Below, in pieces: positions 21,188 through 31,988 of a stretch of DNA of 64,000 nucleotides. Made by a program: the position numbers and the translations under genes. This DNA comes from Ctena decussata (taxonomy: Eukaryota > Mollusca > Bivalvia > Lucinida > Lucinidae). The notes under the pieces were generated by a model. It worked only from the letters and a program-made list of their open reading frames with translations. It was not told where the DNA came from and searched no databases. How positions within the stretch are numbered: the stretch's first letter is position 1; the number at the start of each line of letters is the position of its first letter. Location: assembly GCA_963989385.1 (NCBI GenBank), contig OZ022509.1, forward strand, positions 73,802,667 to 73,866,666, written 5' to 3'.

Positions 21188-22325
21188 TAAAACTAAATAA
21201 ATATTCTGATACTTTATATTCCTGTAAGTCATAACCTTCAGTCAATTTCTTGAACTTTGATTCATTAGATTCATCCAGATGCCATCTAGATAAAAGGTCT
21301 GAAACCCTGTTTTCATCAGAAGCAAGGTGCTGGGCTTTAATTTCGAACTGATTACATGCTGCTAAATAGCAAATCTCTCTTAGGCAATCTTGCAAAGGCT
21401 CCGATCTTGATTTGCCAGAAGATAATATTTGGCATACTGACAAATTGTCACAGAAAATGACAATTCTCTGACCCTTGAAACAATGACCCCATAATCTTAG
21501 TAAAACAATTATGGCCAACATTTCAAGAACACTGATGTGAAAACTCTTATTTAATATATAGTCTGGAAATTCAGCATGAAAATAGCAGCCATTCCAAAAG
21601 CCCCCACATCCTGTTAAGCAACTATCAGAACTACAGATGGCATCTGGTTCTGACCAATTCTCAAATTCTAATAAAGAAATACCATTATATAATGGTAAGA
21701 ATCTGTTCCACCAGATTAAATCTTTCTTAACATAATCTGGTATGACATGAAAAAATTCTGAAGAACCATATATGGACCTTAACCACTTTAAAAGTCTTGC
21801 AACAAAAATTCTACTGGGCCTAACACAAGCAGCTATGAAATTTAGCTTTCCTAACAAGGACTGAACTTGTTTCAGAGAAGCAGAATCTCTATTTAACCAT
21901 AACTGTATAAGTTTTCTAATTTCTAATAGTCTTTCTGGTGTAACCTCCATGGTCATTGTCAAAGTATTAAAAAGAACACCTAAAAAGGACAAAATTTCAG
22001 AAGGAGGTGAAGCCTTATCGGTAGATTCTTTAAAACCACATTTCTGTAATACTGTACCTAAACAATTGTATGCAAAAACAGCATTTTCTTTTCGTTCAGC
22101 CCCTGCGAGGTCATCCAAATAATTTAAAATAGCTATACCAATTTGCAACATGATAAAAGAAATTGCATTTGTTGTTCTTTGACATATATTAGCTGCTGAT
22201 TTTAAACCCATACTTAAAACAGTGTCACAAAAGATGTGTTTATTCCAAACAAATGAAACTAAATTGAAATCTTTTGGATCGATACTAATTTGCCTATATG
22301 CCCTTTTTAAATCTCTTTTAAATAA
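21174..22325 (-). pseudogene. Reverse transcriptase 3' part plus RNase H of the Ngaro-type element
   Basis: Counting from the internal Met at 22211, the RT active-site box YLDD is at residues 31-34. The RNase H domain follows with acidic residues Asp196 (CSSDSC), Glu230 (SVLEML), Asp255 (FCDNLS) and Asp305 (RVSDLLSRW). The same frame is open upstream to about 22325 and supplies RDLKRAYRQISID-like sequence, the RT block that normally follows the fingers region. The upstream RT part is in another frame, so a single-base shift lies at about 22318-22330. Together the two parts give a complete-looking RT. RT copies element RNA and RNase H degrades the RNA strand. Confidence 0.85.
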
Positions 22326-23160
22326 TAAACAACCCCTTCGTTTTGATTAACTCAACAAAGTCATCAACTTTTGGAAAAACAACTTGTATTTTCTCTTGTA
22401 AATACTCATTTTTGTTAATGTAGTCATTCACTGAATTTCCTTTAGGAAAACTAAGATCCATAATGATTCTTCTTTCAGATGTATCTTTCTTAGGTACAGA
22501 ATTCAGAGGAGATATAACTAATTTTTCTTGAAACGGATTGTTTTTAAAAGGCCCCAAAATTGCTCCATATTTACTTTCTTTCTGAATATAAGAATTAATA
22601 CCATTTGGAAACTCTGTTGCTCCTTTGTGATTTTTATATTTCCAAATATGATCTTTTGAATTTAAATTATTTGTACAGCCTTCAAATCCAATCGGAAAAC
22701 CAAATTCTAAAAAGTCACACACTTGTATGTCTTTATAATTTACTAACATGGTTCTCATAAATTCAACATTAATTTTGAAATTTATTCTAATTCGACAATC
22801 TTGAAAATTATATTTCCCTGATTTCTGTATTTGTTCATGTATTGCTAACTTTTGTTGAATATCGTATGAATTCATGCTTTTAGAAGCTTCACAGGTTTTA
22901 CAAGTACTCTTATGCTGACAAATATGTTTACTCATGTCATTTGACATATAAGAAGAATCAGAAACTTGTTTTAAAATCTGAGATGACAGTAAAGGATTAA
23001 ATTTCTTTGAAATTGGCACTGAATTGTTCACTGAAACTGAATCTGTTATTATTTTAGATTTTTGCTCAACAAAATCTGTACTGTTGTATTTACTAGGTAA
23101 TTCTACAGAAAAATTACAAAAACCTGGTAAAAAAAGATCTTCTAAAAATTCTCTATTTTC
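22318..23160 (-). pseudogene. Reverse transcriptase 5' part of the Ngaro-type element
   Basis: The minus-strand frame is open from about 23160 (no ATG; 23031 is GTG) and stops at 22318. It contains GPFKNNPF, ISPLNSVPKKDTSERRIIMD and LSFPKGNSVNDYI. These are RT fingers motifs, with the basic K(K)D-RR segment and the D of the RT1-2 region. Coding continues in a shifted frame after about 22325, so the stop is caused by a 1-nt indel. The upstream end overlaps the end of the gag-like frame. Confidence 0.82.
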
Positions 23161-24419
23161 TGTAGATCTGACCCTAGAGTCACGTCATATTTTCGAATGC
23201 GGACAAGCCGAGGAACATTCCGGGTGTTCCAGTTTTTTGGCATCCTTTTGCCAGCAAGAGGCACAAACATGTTGAGCAAAATGCAAACGGCCATATTTCT
23301 TTCAGTATGACTTAATTTTTGTGGACATTTATTCTTTTGATACTGAGAACAAAACCATATTTTGTCCTCAGACGATTTCTTAGTTTCTGAATCTTCCTTA
23401 CTTTTAAAGCTTGATTTTTTCTGAAATTGTGATCTCTGTTTAGGAGTATGCTTGGATAAAATGGCTGTTTCAATCTGCTGAAACTCATCATCCCAATTTT
23501 TCAATCCAATTTCAATTTCATTTAAACAAGCAGCATAAAAAGCCTTCAGAGTTTTGAAATCGTAAGAAGTATTTAGGTACATAATCTTTTTAAGCAAATT
23601 TAAGCGGCCTGATCTCTCTACTTCTTTTATTTTTTTACTTGTAATTATTTCTAATTCCCCAGCAATAAATAAATTGAAATCTAACTTGTCAAAAGAAATA
23701 TTTGAACTTGTGAATTCGTATCTCAAATATGCTTGGGGATATTTTTGAGGATAACGTACAGTATCAGACGATTTTGCCTTTATTCCAGATTTTTTCTTTT
23801 TCTTTTTTCTCTTTTTTTTCTTTTTATGACTGTCAGAAGATGATGACGAATCAGAGCTTTCATATGAGATGGACAATTCAGAGTCAGAGGTTTTGTCAGA
23901 TTTTTTAGAAGTGACTTTCTTTTTTTCCTTTTTGACTGAAGACTCAGACTCTAAACCTCTCAAATTGGAAGGGCTAGGGGATTTACTACTTGAAGTGTCT
24001 GAAGAAATGTCAGAAGTGTCTGAAGAAATGTCATCATCCACCAAGCCTAATTTCTTTAATTTCTTATTTACTGATTTACGCAAATGCTTGCTTTTCCTAA
24101 GAGTATTTATATCAACCTCTGTACTATCAAATGTATCTTGAACATTCTTGGATTGTTTCTTTGAGTTTTTAATACGTTTGTTTACGAAAGTTTCATTCGG
24201 CATACCTCTCAACTTGCCGTTGGATCTCTGCTGCTCAGCAATTTGACGCCTCAAAGCATCCGCTTCAGACCGTTTCTTGAGCAGTTCTTCTTCTTTCTTT
24301 GCAGCTTCTAGCTGCATACGAAGGACTGATAATTCTTCCTGTTCAGCTGCCAGCTGAAAGTCAAGATCACCTCGTGGCAGTAATAATGAAGGGGGTTTTC
24401 CCTGGGTTTTTGTTAACAC
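23142..24419 (-). pseudogene. Gag-like protein of the Ngaro-type element (3' frameshift)
   Basis: The first in-frame ATG is at 24317; codon 24419 is GTG and lies in the terminal repeat. The N-terminus is a charged coiled coil (EEELLKKRSEADALRRQ). A Ser- and Lys-rich low-complexity stretch follows, about 23950-23770. A Cys/His region then starts with FCSQYQKNKC. After about 23296-23303 the expected Cys/His continuation (HVCASC followed by a Cys-rich end) is found in another frame, so an A-run indel shifted the 3' end. Gag-like proteins package the RNA. The frame ends just upstream of the RT frame. Confidence 0.75.
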
Positions 24420-24698
24420 ATCCTCTCTTGACGGTGGTCACACAAGCTGTGCCGAAATCATGCAATTTTAGCGCAACTCACTCGACTGAATGCATTTGAC
24501 CAATCAGAGAGTTGTTATCATGGTAATTCTCATAACAAAATCATTGACCAGAAAAAGTAGAATAGAACAGAATATAGGTAATGAGACATACCGAAGATTA
24601 TTTCAGATGAACTAAATTAACGTATCGAATATAAATTAAGAGATTATATAATTCCTTTCTCATAATTAATCATTTTAATAGCTTTATTAAAATTTGTC
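24404..24698 (-). repeat. Split direct repeat A1 (295 bp, left end of element in its own sense)
   Basis: Appears identical to 17951-18245 at every position I compared. The coding frame of the gag-like ORF begins at its inner border. It also contains CATGGTAATT and inverted TTCTCATAAC-like sequence that may serve promoter or recombination roles. Confidence 0.9.
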
Positions 24699-24744
24699 GA
24701 AAATGTAATCATCTATATTTAATTATGTCGTGCTGGTCAGTTAT

Positions 24745-24960
24745 CTAATGGTACTCTTTCCTTCCGCAAGCTTGGTCCCCATGGTCTTGTGGCTAAGTTC
24801 TAGGATTTGCCCGTTTGTTGAAACCTGTATGTCCTGTATAGTTCAATGCTAGTGGGCACCTGCTCAGTACATCGATTTCCCTTGCTTGCTGCGGGGATCG
24901 ATCCTTTACAATCAGAGGCCAGCACTCTCAGAGCTGAGCTACCGCTCTTTCGCCAACCAA
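24745..24960 (-). mobile_element. tRNA-derived SINE fragment (minus strand)
   Basis: The minus strand reads GCGGTAGCTCAGCTCTGAGA (A-box-like, about 24930-24949) and GGATCGATCCCCGC (B-box-like, about 24893-24906). A non-tRNA body continues towards 24745. No tail or target duplication was identified. The head is typical of tRNA-derived SINEs. Confidence 0.5.
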
Positions 24961-25774
24961 CAAATTTTCAAAATAAGGGCAGAATGACCCAAGCTGGATG
25001 ATATTAGAGACTAAGAATGGGTAGGGTGACACCTACCCTGCCCTGTCCTACCCTTCTACCACAATATATAACCAAACTCTGACTGAGATTTTTTATTGAA
25101 CCGATAAAATAAATAAGAAGTATGTTACAGTCAGCCAAGTAAGAAGTTGGGTGATACTGGAACGAACACTGTTGGCAAAAACTGCAATAAAGTACGAATC
25201 TACAACTGTGCCTAATAAATGCCATAAAAGTGTTTCAATGATTATAAATGAAATACATTGTTTTTAAATCGCTTAATTATATCCAAACATGTATCTCTGG
25301 GGTCTATCTTAGCCACATTTATAACCAGAAAAGTATTTATTTTGAGCCGGTGTGGTAAGAAAATCTTACCCCACCCACAAATTGCATTCGCTTTTAAATC
25401 TCTAATCAGTCACATTGCTTTGGAAAACAAATTATTATATCAATAGTTTTTTAATGTGTATGATTTAATTATGATAAAACTGGGTGAAAATGGGTTTCTT
25501 TACCTTTATATCGGCCCGTTGTATCTATCGATGTCAGTGTTTACAGTGGTTACACATGGCGGCTCAAAACCGGATGTCACGACGACCGCGAGGCATTATG
25601 GTCTTCTGGAATATCACGAATGCACAGTTGCCAACTCTGATCAATAGTTAATTCGTGCATTTGAAAATTTTTATAAGCTTGTAATGATCTTTAATGTATA
25701 TGACGACTGTTTGTTGCTTCAGTCGCTCGCTTTTGCCAGTTTTGACCAGCCAGCGAGCTGCCTAGTCATGGGTC
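24961..25774. other. Intergenic, nothing recognised
   Basis: Only short frames without similarity are present. The sequence around 25550-25600 is somewhat GC-richer but shows no motif that I can name. Confidence 0.4.
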
Positions 25775-26377
25775 GGTCCATCGAATTACCCCAAACCACC
25801 CCAAACCACCCCAAAACACCCCAAACCGCCCAATAAAAGCACCCCAAACCACCAAAAACAAATAACTTGAAACCAAATTTGGTATTTTGCAGCAACTTAC
25901 ACTACTTAAGAAATAATTGGTAATGCTTAAAATATTTATAAATTAGGAAAATTGATTTATATTTGCAGCTACAGGGAAAATTGCTGTTTCCAATATAAGG
26001 CTATATTTATGTATGTATGTGAATATATGAATGGTATATAACATGCATACACTTACACATACATGTGCTGACAAACTTATAATGGACATACAAACGTACA
26101 TATGCGATATATTTACATACATGTACGTACACGCGGCATACATACGTATACCACTATATTATTATTAGTGCATACAATATGCAATTCCCTTTTTCTGCAC
26201 AAATAGCTCTTATTTATTTTTTATTAAATAATTTTGAAATCATTAAAAGAGCATAAACACAAGGTTTGCAACCTATCTTAACAGGAAACAATATTAAGAA
26301 AAGTGGTTTGGGGTGGTTTTTAGGCGGTTTGGGGTGGTTTGGGGTGTTTTGGGGTGGTTTGGGGTAATTCGATGGAC
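25775..26377. mobile_element. Foldback element with G-quadruplex-prone terminal inverted repeats
   Basis: The left end (25775-about 25855) reads GGTCCATCGAATTACCCC followed by CCCCAAACCA-type repeats. The right end (about 26304-26377) is its inverse, with GGGGTGGTTTGGGGTG repeats and GGGGTAATTCGATGGACC. The ~450-bp centre is AT-rich with ACATAC-type repeats and no coding frame. The termini are G4-run arrays, so they could form G-quadruplexes on opposite strands at the two ends. It is likely a non-autonomous element; no target duplication was established. Confidence 0.65.
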
Positions 26378-26383
26378 CCGTCA

Positions 26384-26530
26384 TAGGTAGGTAGGTAGGT
26401 AGGTAAGTAAGAAGTAGGTAGGTCGGTGGTAACGTGGGTGGGAGAATGGGTAAGACAGTAGGTAGGTGGGTGCGTGGATTTGAGAGTGAGTGGGTGGATG
26501 GATCGATGGATAGATTGGATTCGATGCGCA
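26384..26530. repeat. TAGG/GTGG microsatellite-like tract
   Basis: GTAGGTAGGTAGGTAGGTAAG is followed by degenerate GGTGGGTGGATGG-type sequence to about 26520. A long low-complexity frame over it (Pro/Thr-rich on the minus strand) is an artefact. Confidence 0.8.
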
Positions 26531-26668
26531 GGTTGATCTGAGCCTTTGTTGCTGGCAAATGCTGTAAGATGTTTTTGCGTGGCCTGGCCCTAATAATATT
26601 TACATCGCAACAGCCATTCCTGATGGGCAATGAAGATAATCGTTAACGATGCATAATATCTTTGTACT

Positions 26669-26891
26669 GGGGCCGTATTCATAAAGCCACTTAAGTCGTT
26701 GCTATGTGGTTTCTAAGGCTAAATATCTATAAAGGAGATTCCCTACAATTATGAAATTTGGTCTGGAGGAACAGTCTTACAAAGACTGTTCCTCCAGACC
26801 AAATTTCATAGTTGTAGGGAATCTCCTTCAAAGAAATTTAGCCTTAGCAACAGCATAGCAACCACTTAAGTCGTTTTATGAATACGGCCCC
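26669..26891. mobile_element. Near-perfect palindromic MITE (223 bp)
   Basis: It begins GGGGCCGTATTCATAAA and ends with the complement. The arms fold around CTTACAAAGAC near 26779-26785 and include GGAGATTCCCTACAA, GAAATTTGGTCTGGAGGAAC and their inverses. The arms differ at a few places near 26717-26732 and 26826-26850. There is no coding frame. Confidence 0.85.
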
Positions 26892-27902
26892 TGGAACCTA
26901 CATTTTCACAAAGCAGTGGACATGATTTACCTGCATCAGTTTAGTAGCAGAAAATAATTTTAAGCTCTTAAAACTTTGGCCATTCTTTACAGTATATGTT
27001 CTGAAAACACTTATAGTTAGCGTTTACTTGCTTTTGCACTATTGCCGTTTTTTTTGTTTTTTGTTTTTTTTTGTTTTTTTTTCTTTTCATTAGTTTTTTA
27101 TTGAATGCTCCGAACTGAAACCCCGCCTAAACATGGATTTGAATACATCTACAATGTGCTTTATATATCTGGAGGTATAAAACCGCCATCATAAAATTCC
27201 CCAAACATCATGTCATTGCGCTAAACAATCGTCATAGTTTTATAAGCATTTATGTTTGGTTGGCTCCCTTGGCTTTCGAGACTTTCCTCGTGGCCTGAGG
27301 CATAAAAAACATAAAAGCTCATGAAAACTCATAAACTTCAACAAGTTGCTCAATAACCCAAAGCTGCAACACTAATAGATGTAAACTGACCAGTACTTTG
27401 GATTGTTAGTATTTTCTTTTCATTAAATGACCCGCAAAATAGCGGGTTTTGTGCGCTTAAAAATGACCAACCCGCAGTCCTTGTGATGAGTGGCTCATTC
27501 CAACCCGGTTCCCTATCATGACCAACTCGCACTCCGGCAGTGACCAACCCATGTGCAACCTGTCAGTTTTGAAAAAACACATTTTCCCCTTTTTGGTGGT
27601 ACAAAAGCAAACTAGGACAGAGTGAATAGTATCTTCACTGACAATATAAAGATTCATGTATTTTTATAAATAAAACAGATCTGATATAAAAAGCTAAGAG
27701 AATATCAACCGCATTTTCGCTAGGACATCACTCGATTTGAAACCAAAACATTTCTGTGAGCACGAGTAATAGCGTATTTTCGCTTTCTAACGCTAGTCTA
27801 CAGACTAAAAACGTGAGAGTTTGTAAGAAAATTTGTCTAGAAAAACAATGGGATAGCATGTCGTATTATAAAACTTGACTACATAGTTAAATTACTTACG
27901 GA
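26892..27902. other. Intergenic, nothing recognised
   Basis: Contains T-rich GTTTTTT tracts (27045-27085) and short frames only. The minus-strand frames at 27350-27657 resemble nothing I recognise. Confidence 0.4.
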
Positions 27903-28645
27903 CTACTCTCTTGTTGAGGCACTCCAGCAAGTGGTTTTTCGAAGTTTATACTAAAAGGATAAAGAAACAGCTAATTCCACTTACATGGTTCAGTTTACTA
28001 CCATTTCTCGTAGTCAGATTTGTCCAGTAGAGTTTTTGAAATTCATTGGCATGCTCTCAAGCTTGGAAAGTAATCTCTTGCAATGTATTTTTTTTCAGTT
28101 TCATAATGGCGGCCTCAAGATAACCATTATTGCTGTAGGGGTGGCATGTTTCAAACACATTCTTGAAAATTACCATTTCATACAAAATTAACATGAAATC
28201 AGTTCATCAGAATTTATGCTTATATCTTATAGCAGTTATTTTCATAAGTAATATCTTTTTGGAAAACAAAAAGATGCATAAGTGTAGCTGACACTGCTAG
28301 CAACCCTTTGCTGAAATGATCATATTCCAAAACAGATCAGGTGATTAGTGATGCCATCATTTCTGTTGTGATGTCACAATGGCTGGTTCCCAGCTTAATT
28401 AAAATTAAAATGAACCTCATCAATGGCTGGAAACCAGAAGGAATATTTTTACTATTGGAAAACCCACCTCCAAATGAAAAATGATAAAAATAGACAAAAG
28501 AGGTCATGCAATATGCTGCAAGTCAGTATTTAGCTACGAGAAATGGTTTTAGGTAAGTTAAACCTAAAATTTTGATATTTAAGCATCTTTAAAGAAACAA
28601 GTTCCACTAAAAACCACTTGCTGGAGTGCCTCAACAAGAGAGTAG
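27903..28645. mobile_element. Non-autonomous element with 37-bp terminal inverted repeats
   Basis: The left end (27903-27939) reads CTACTCTCTTGTTGAGGCAC then TCCAGCAAGTGGTTTTT. The right end (28609-28645) is the exact inverse as far as I can see. The ~670-bp interior has no transposase. No clear target duplication was found next to the ends. Confidence 0.7.
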
Positions 28646-28799
28646 GAGCGGTGACCCATGCCAGGTCTCTCTTCCGCCATATTGAAACTCTGACAAACCT
28701 GAATTTACGACGGGGCCCAGGTGACCATCCTGAGCACCGACGGGTGCGTTCGACAACAGTGGTATCGGAGACCAGTGATAGATTCTGTTTATCTCATTC

Positions 28800-30440
28800 A
28801 AGACCAGATAAAAATCACGAGCTTTCAATGCATTGGTTGTCTTGAAGGTCACATATCTGCGTTGTCAGGTGACGTTGGCGTTTTACATGATGACGTCATA
28901 AAAGTAAAAAGTATGCAAAGACCAGGAACTGAAACAATCAAAATCCAAATCCAGCCCTCAAACCATAGTTGGAAACAACTAAGATTACAAATAATCAAGA
29001 TACAGAGAACATATGGCCAACCGAGTGAGCAGCTTGTTCCCAAAAGGTGGCCACTCAGCAACCCAAACCGAACCAAAAATAATAAGAACATACATAAGGT
29101 AAAACATCACAGAAATTCTGACACCAAAAACAGGCAACAGAGAACCACAACAGAACTACCGCCTTGGAACGGTCAGTAATGAATTACTGGGGGGCTTAAA
29201 TCGATTTTACAGGCCCAACCTCACCCTCAGTTTCTGAAGTGGTACAAAACATTTAGTTGGTTGTTCGGTTCGCATGATAACCCTCTAACTCGTCAATGAA
29301 TCATCACGGTAAACACATAAATCAAATTTCAACACCATGAAAAAGCAAAGACGAGGACTCAACAGATACAACGGGCCGTCTGACAGGTGGAGATCCCTGT
29401 CCTGCCAAACAACCCCACTGGAAATCTGAAGCAAAAGAAGGTCACCAGTTGAGCCCCGGTGGACCAAGCAACAGACAAAAAGGCTCCGGTCCCAACCAAC
29501 TACAATATATAGCTTTAGGTCGGGGCTATCATAGAGTCTGACGACCGATCCCCCGGTGTGCAATTAAAGATTGCAAAAATGCAAAGATTGCAAAAATGGG
29601 TCAGTCGTTGCACGCCAGACTTTGACGTAAAGAAAATGGCGGTCGTTGAAAGCGGCGCTTTCTTTCAAAATCAAATAGAAACCTCTCAAGGACTAAAAGC
29701 GCGTAATTGTTTAAAAGTCAAACTTTATGAAGGCACCAACCTAAACCTAACTTAATAGTAACACAGACAGCTGGCGGCTGACACCTGTTTCGGGATGTCT
29801 TGGGTCGGGCCAATCGTAGTTTAACTGGTAGGTTTCTTCTGCTCCGGAATTTCAGTGATTGCTATTTCTGTGAGTCCCTGTGTTTGTTCTATCTTAGTTT
29901 TAATTTTGATTTCTATGTTCCTGAGATATTACACTTATGAGTTAGGAATCTTCCACGCAAACCGAACAACTAAGTGTCTGATGAACCAAAGCAGGACCAA
30001 GGGCTCGACCGTAAACCGGTTAAGCCCCCCAATAATTCATTGCTGGCCATCCTGAGGCGGCATTTCTGTTTTGGTTCTTCTTAGTTGTTTCGTGTGTTAT
30101 TTTTCGCTTTGTCTGTTTTGATATATGTTTTTATTTGTTATGTTAAGGCTACCCTGACATTAAAAATTGAAACTAGGTAAAAATAGATGTCTAATGTTTT
30201 ACGTATAATTTGTTCTTATTGTCAGGGTCTGTGCTTTTTGTAAGACTATTGTGTCGGCGGTGGTTGTTTTTGATGGGTTGAACAACTAAGTATCTAATGA
30301 AACAAGGCAGTACAAAGGACGAGTGTTGGTCGAAAAAAAAACAGTACAAAAAAAACAACGTCACCTGACGACGCAAAATTTATACGTGAGCTCCAGTACA
30401 ACCAATGCATTGAATGCTCGTGATTTTTATCCGGACTCGG
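28800..30440. repeat. Nested inverted-repeat (foldback) block of an unclassified dispersed family
   Basis: Outer arms: AATGCATTGGTTGT plus GTCAGGTGACGTTG at about 28825-28875, and the inverse at about 30358-30416. Inner arms: CAGTAATGAATTACTGGGGG and TTGTTCGGTTCGCATG (29175-29275), with inverse counterparts (GCCCCCCAATAATTCATTGC, CGCAAACCGAACAACTAAG) near 29955-30045. The same inner block recurs at about 61190-61310 (minus) and 62985-63110 (plus). No protein was recognised in any frame. Confidence 0.55.
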
Positions 30441-30564
30441 GTGAGATAACATGGGTGAGATAAGATTTGTTGGTACAGGGGGAAACCATCGGATATCCTT
30501 ATCTGGTGTGCAATAAAATAAGATCCAATGTCCAACACTTCAGACCAAATGAGAAAGAGGTATA

Positions 30565-30802
30565 TGAGCTGCGACACGACAAAACCAACAATGTGGTTGT
30601 GCGCCCAGCACAGACTCAGATCAGCCTGGGCATCCGCCCAGTCTGATCAGAGTCTTCGCTGTCCGCATGGATGTAGCTTAGACCCTTAGCTACCATTTGA
30701 GCACTTAAGGAAGAATCTGGTCAAACTGGGCGGAAGCCCAGGCTGATCTGAGTCAGTGCTGGGCGCATAACCACTTTGTTGGTTTTCTCGCGTCGCGGCT
30801 CA
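30565..30802. mobile_element. TGAGCCGCGACA palindromic MITE, full copy (238 bp)
   Basis: Starts TGAGCTGCGACACGAC, ends GTCGCGGCTCA, with TA on both sides (30563-30564, 30803-30804). Same length and internal order as the 15730 copy. It lies about 120 bp downstream of the stop codon of the fucosyltransferase gene. Confidence 0.9.
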
Positions 30803-30920
30803 TATATTGAATTGATAAAAATTCATAAAAGGCACACATGGTTAACCAAACGGACAGCTCTTTCGCCAGACATGTGGTCATTTAGCTACCTCAACTTAAA
30901 TAAAATACCGATATTGCCAC

Positions 30921-31988
30921 TCAAATAGAACCGCCGTTTAAGCCAATCCAGTTTGAAGGATAGTATTCCTCTTTGTCCATTCCAAACACATCCAGCCACG
31001 AACCCGGCCGCGGAAAATCTTTGAGGTAAACCACTTCACCTCCCGCAAGCCAGGCACCCCACCATCCGAACGTTCCTCCTGTTATAATCATATGATCACA
31101 CAACGTCATTAATGCTAAATCAAGAATTGGTTCCGTGAACTCACTATACAGAACATCATAATTAACAATATTCTTCTTGCACCATATCATATCATCACTG
31201 ATCATTATGAAAATGGCATGTTTGTACCTCCTCCTGTATAAAGACATTGCTTCATTGATATAGCGAGTGTCAGCAACGGTGTAGCCACACTTACGGTTAT
31301 ATTCCTTTGTTATAAAGTCCCCTCGTCTGACATGGACGCCTATAACAGGTACGTTTTCAGTTTTGAATGACTCAAGAAACTGTTTCGCTCGACTGAGATA
31401 AAATGGTCTCACGGAAAACATTTCTCGGATGATAGGAACAATATTATGGAAATACTTCCAGGATTGAAAAAAGCCGTTAAGAGTTACATTATGTAAATAA
31501 ATATCTGCACGACAACTTGACACATCACATCCACCGTCGTCTTCGTATAGGGTCAATGAGTTGGGCAACTGCATGTCCGTAATCGTGGGTATTTCGAAAT
31601 ACTGGACCAACGGATGCATTGGAGATATGTATGGCTTGTATTTCAGGGCATAACCAATTCCAAAAATGGCTGCAGTCTCAAACATTAGATTGCCCATCCG
31701 TCCTTCGAAGTTCTCGTTAGTGATATACCGATAGTCTATTGTTTTCGTTGTTAACTTAGCGTGTTCTCGCCCAATAGCAGTTAACCCATCATTTGACAAG
31801 CACCTGTTTTTGCTTAGCCGTAGCGGTGCTTTAGCCAGCTTGATAAGACCGACAGGAAACAAACACATACGGTCGTGATAGATATGCTTATAGAACAGCG
31901 AAGGTATATGCTTATAGAACAGCGAAGGTATATGCCAAATTATAAGTATGGATAAAAAAAGCAAGAGAAATTTTCGGCGAAAACGCAT
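30921..31988 (-). CDS. Galactoside alpha-1,2-fucosyltransferase-like (GT11 family)
   Basis: A 355-residue single-exon frame. GT11 enzymes move fucose from GDP-fucose to the 2-OH of galactose on glycans in the Golgi. Features: a short cytosolic Arg-rich start and a hydrophobic segment (about residues 7-19) fit a type II signal anchor; GRMGNLMFE at 96-104; NGFFQSWKYF at 171-180; HVRRGDF at 219-225 (the basic GDP-fucose-binding motif); CDHMIITGGTFGWWGAWL at 297-314; YYPSNWI at 342-348. Asn167 (NVT) is a possible glycosylation site. Length agrees with animal FUT1/FUT2 (343-365). The ATG at 31988 is the only sensible start. An in-frame 24-bp tandem duplication makes IPSLFYKH appear twice in the stem. 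No polyadenylation signal is obvious within ~120 bp. Function is from family motifs only. Confidence 0.93.
   Translation of the reverse strand: MRFRRKFLLLFLSILIIWHIPSLFYKHIPSLFYKHIYHDRMCLFPVGLIKLAKAPLRLSKNRCLSNDGLTAIGREHAKLTTKTIDYRYITNENFEGRMGNLMFETAAIFGIGYALKYKPYISPMHPLVQYFEIPTITDMQLPNSLTLYEDDGGCDVSSCRADIYLHNVTLNGFFQSWKYFHNIVPIIREMFSVRPFYLSRAKQFLESFKTENVPVIGVHVRRGDFITKEYNRKCGYTVADTRYINEAMSLYRRRYKHAIFIMISDDMIWCKKNIVNYDVLYSEFTEPILDLALMTLCDHMIITGGTFGWWGAWLAGGEVVYLKDFPRPGSWLDVFGMDKEEYYPSNWIGLNGGSI
31900..31948 (-). repeat. 24-bp in-frame tandem duplication inside the fucosyltransferase gene
   Basis: ATATGCTTATAGAACAGCGA plus AGGT is present twice in direct succession (about 31881-31930) with no difference. 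It adds eight residues to the stem just after the membrane anchor and keeps the frame. Stem length is usually tolerant in type II glycosyltransferases. Confidence 0.75.

Larger units (their letters stand above)
17555..24698 (-). mobile_element. Ngaro-type tyrosine-recombinase retrotransposon
   Basis: Read on the minus strand the order is: terminal repeat (24698-24404), gag-like ORF, RT plus RNase H, tyrosine recombinase, SGNH-hydrolase ORF, then repeat B (18450-18246), repeat A (18245-17951), a 191-bp spacer and repeat B (17759-17555). Split direct repeats (A1-ORFs-B1-A2-B2) and a tyrosine recombinase in place of an integrase define DIRS/Ngaro-like elements, and an SGNH hydrolase is known from animal Ngaro members. 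No target duplication is seen, as expected. The coding frame has at least two 1-nt shifts, but the repeats look identical by eye. Boundaries are set by the repeat ends. Confidence 0.88.

Noticed and set aside
26214..26630. 138-codon minus-strand Pro/Thr-rich frame
   Set aside because: It is the translation of G-rich and TAGG-type repeats.
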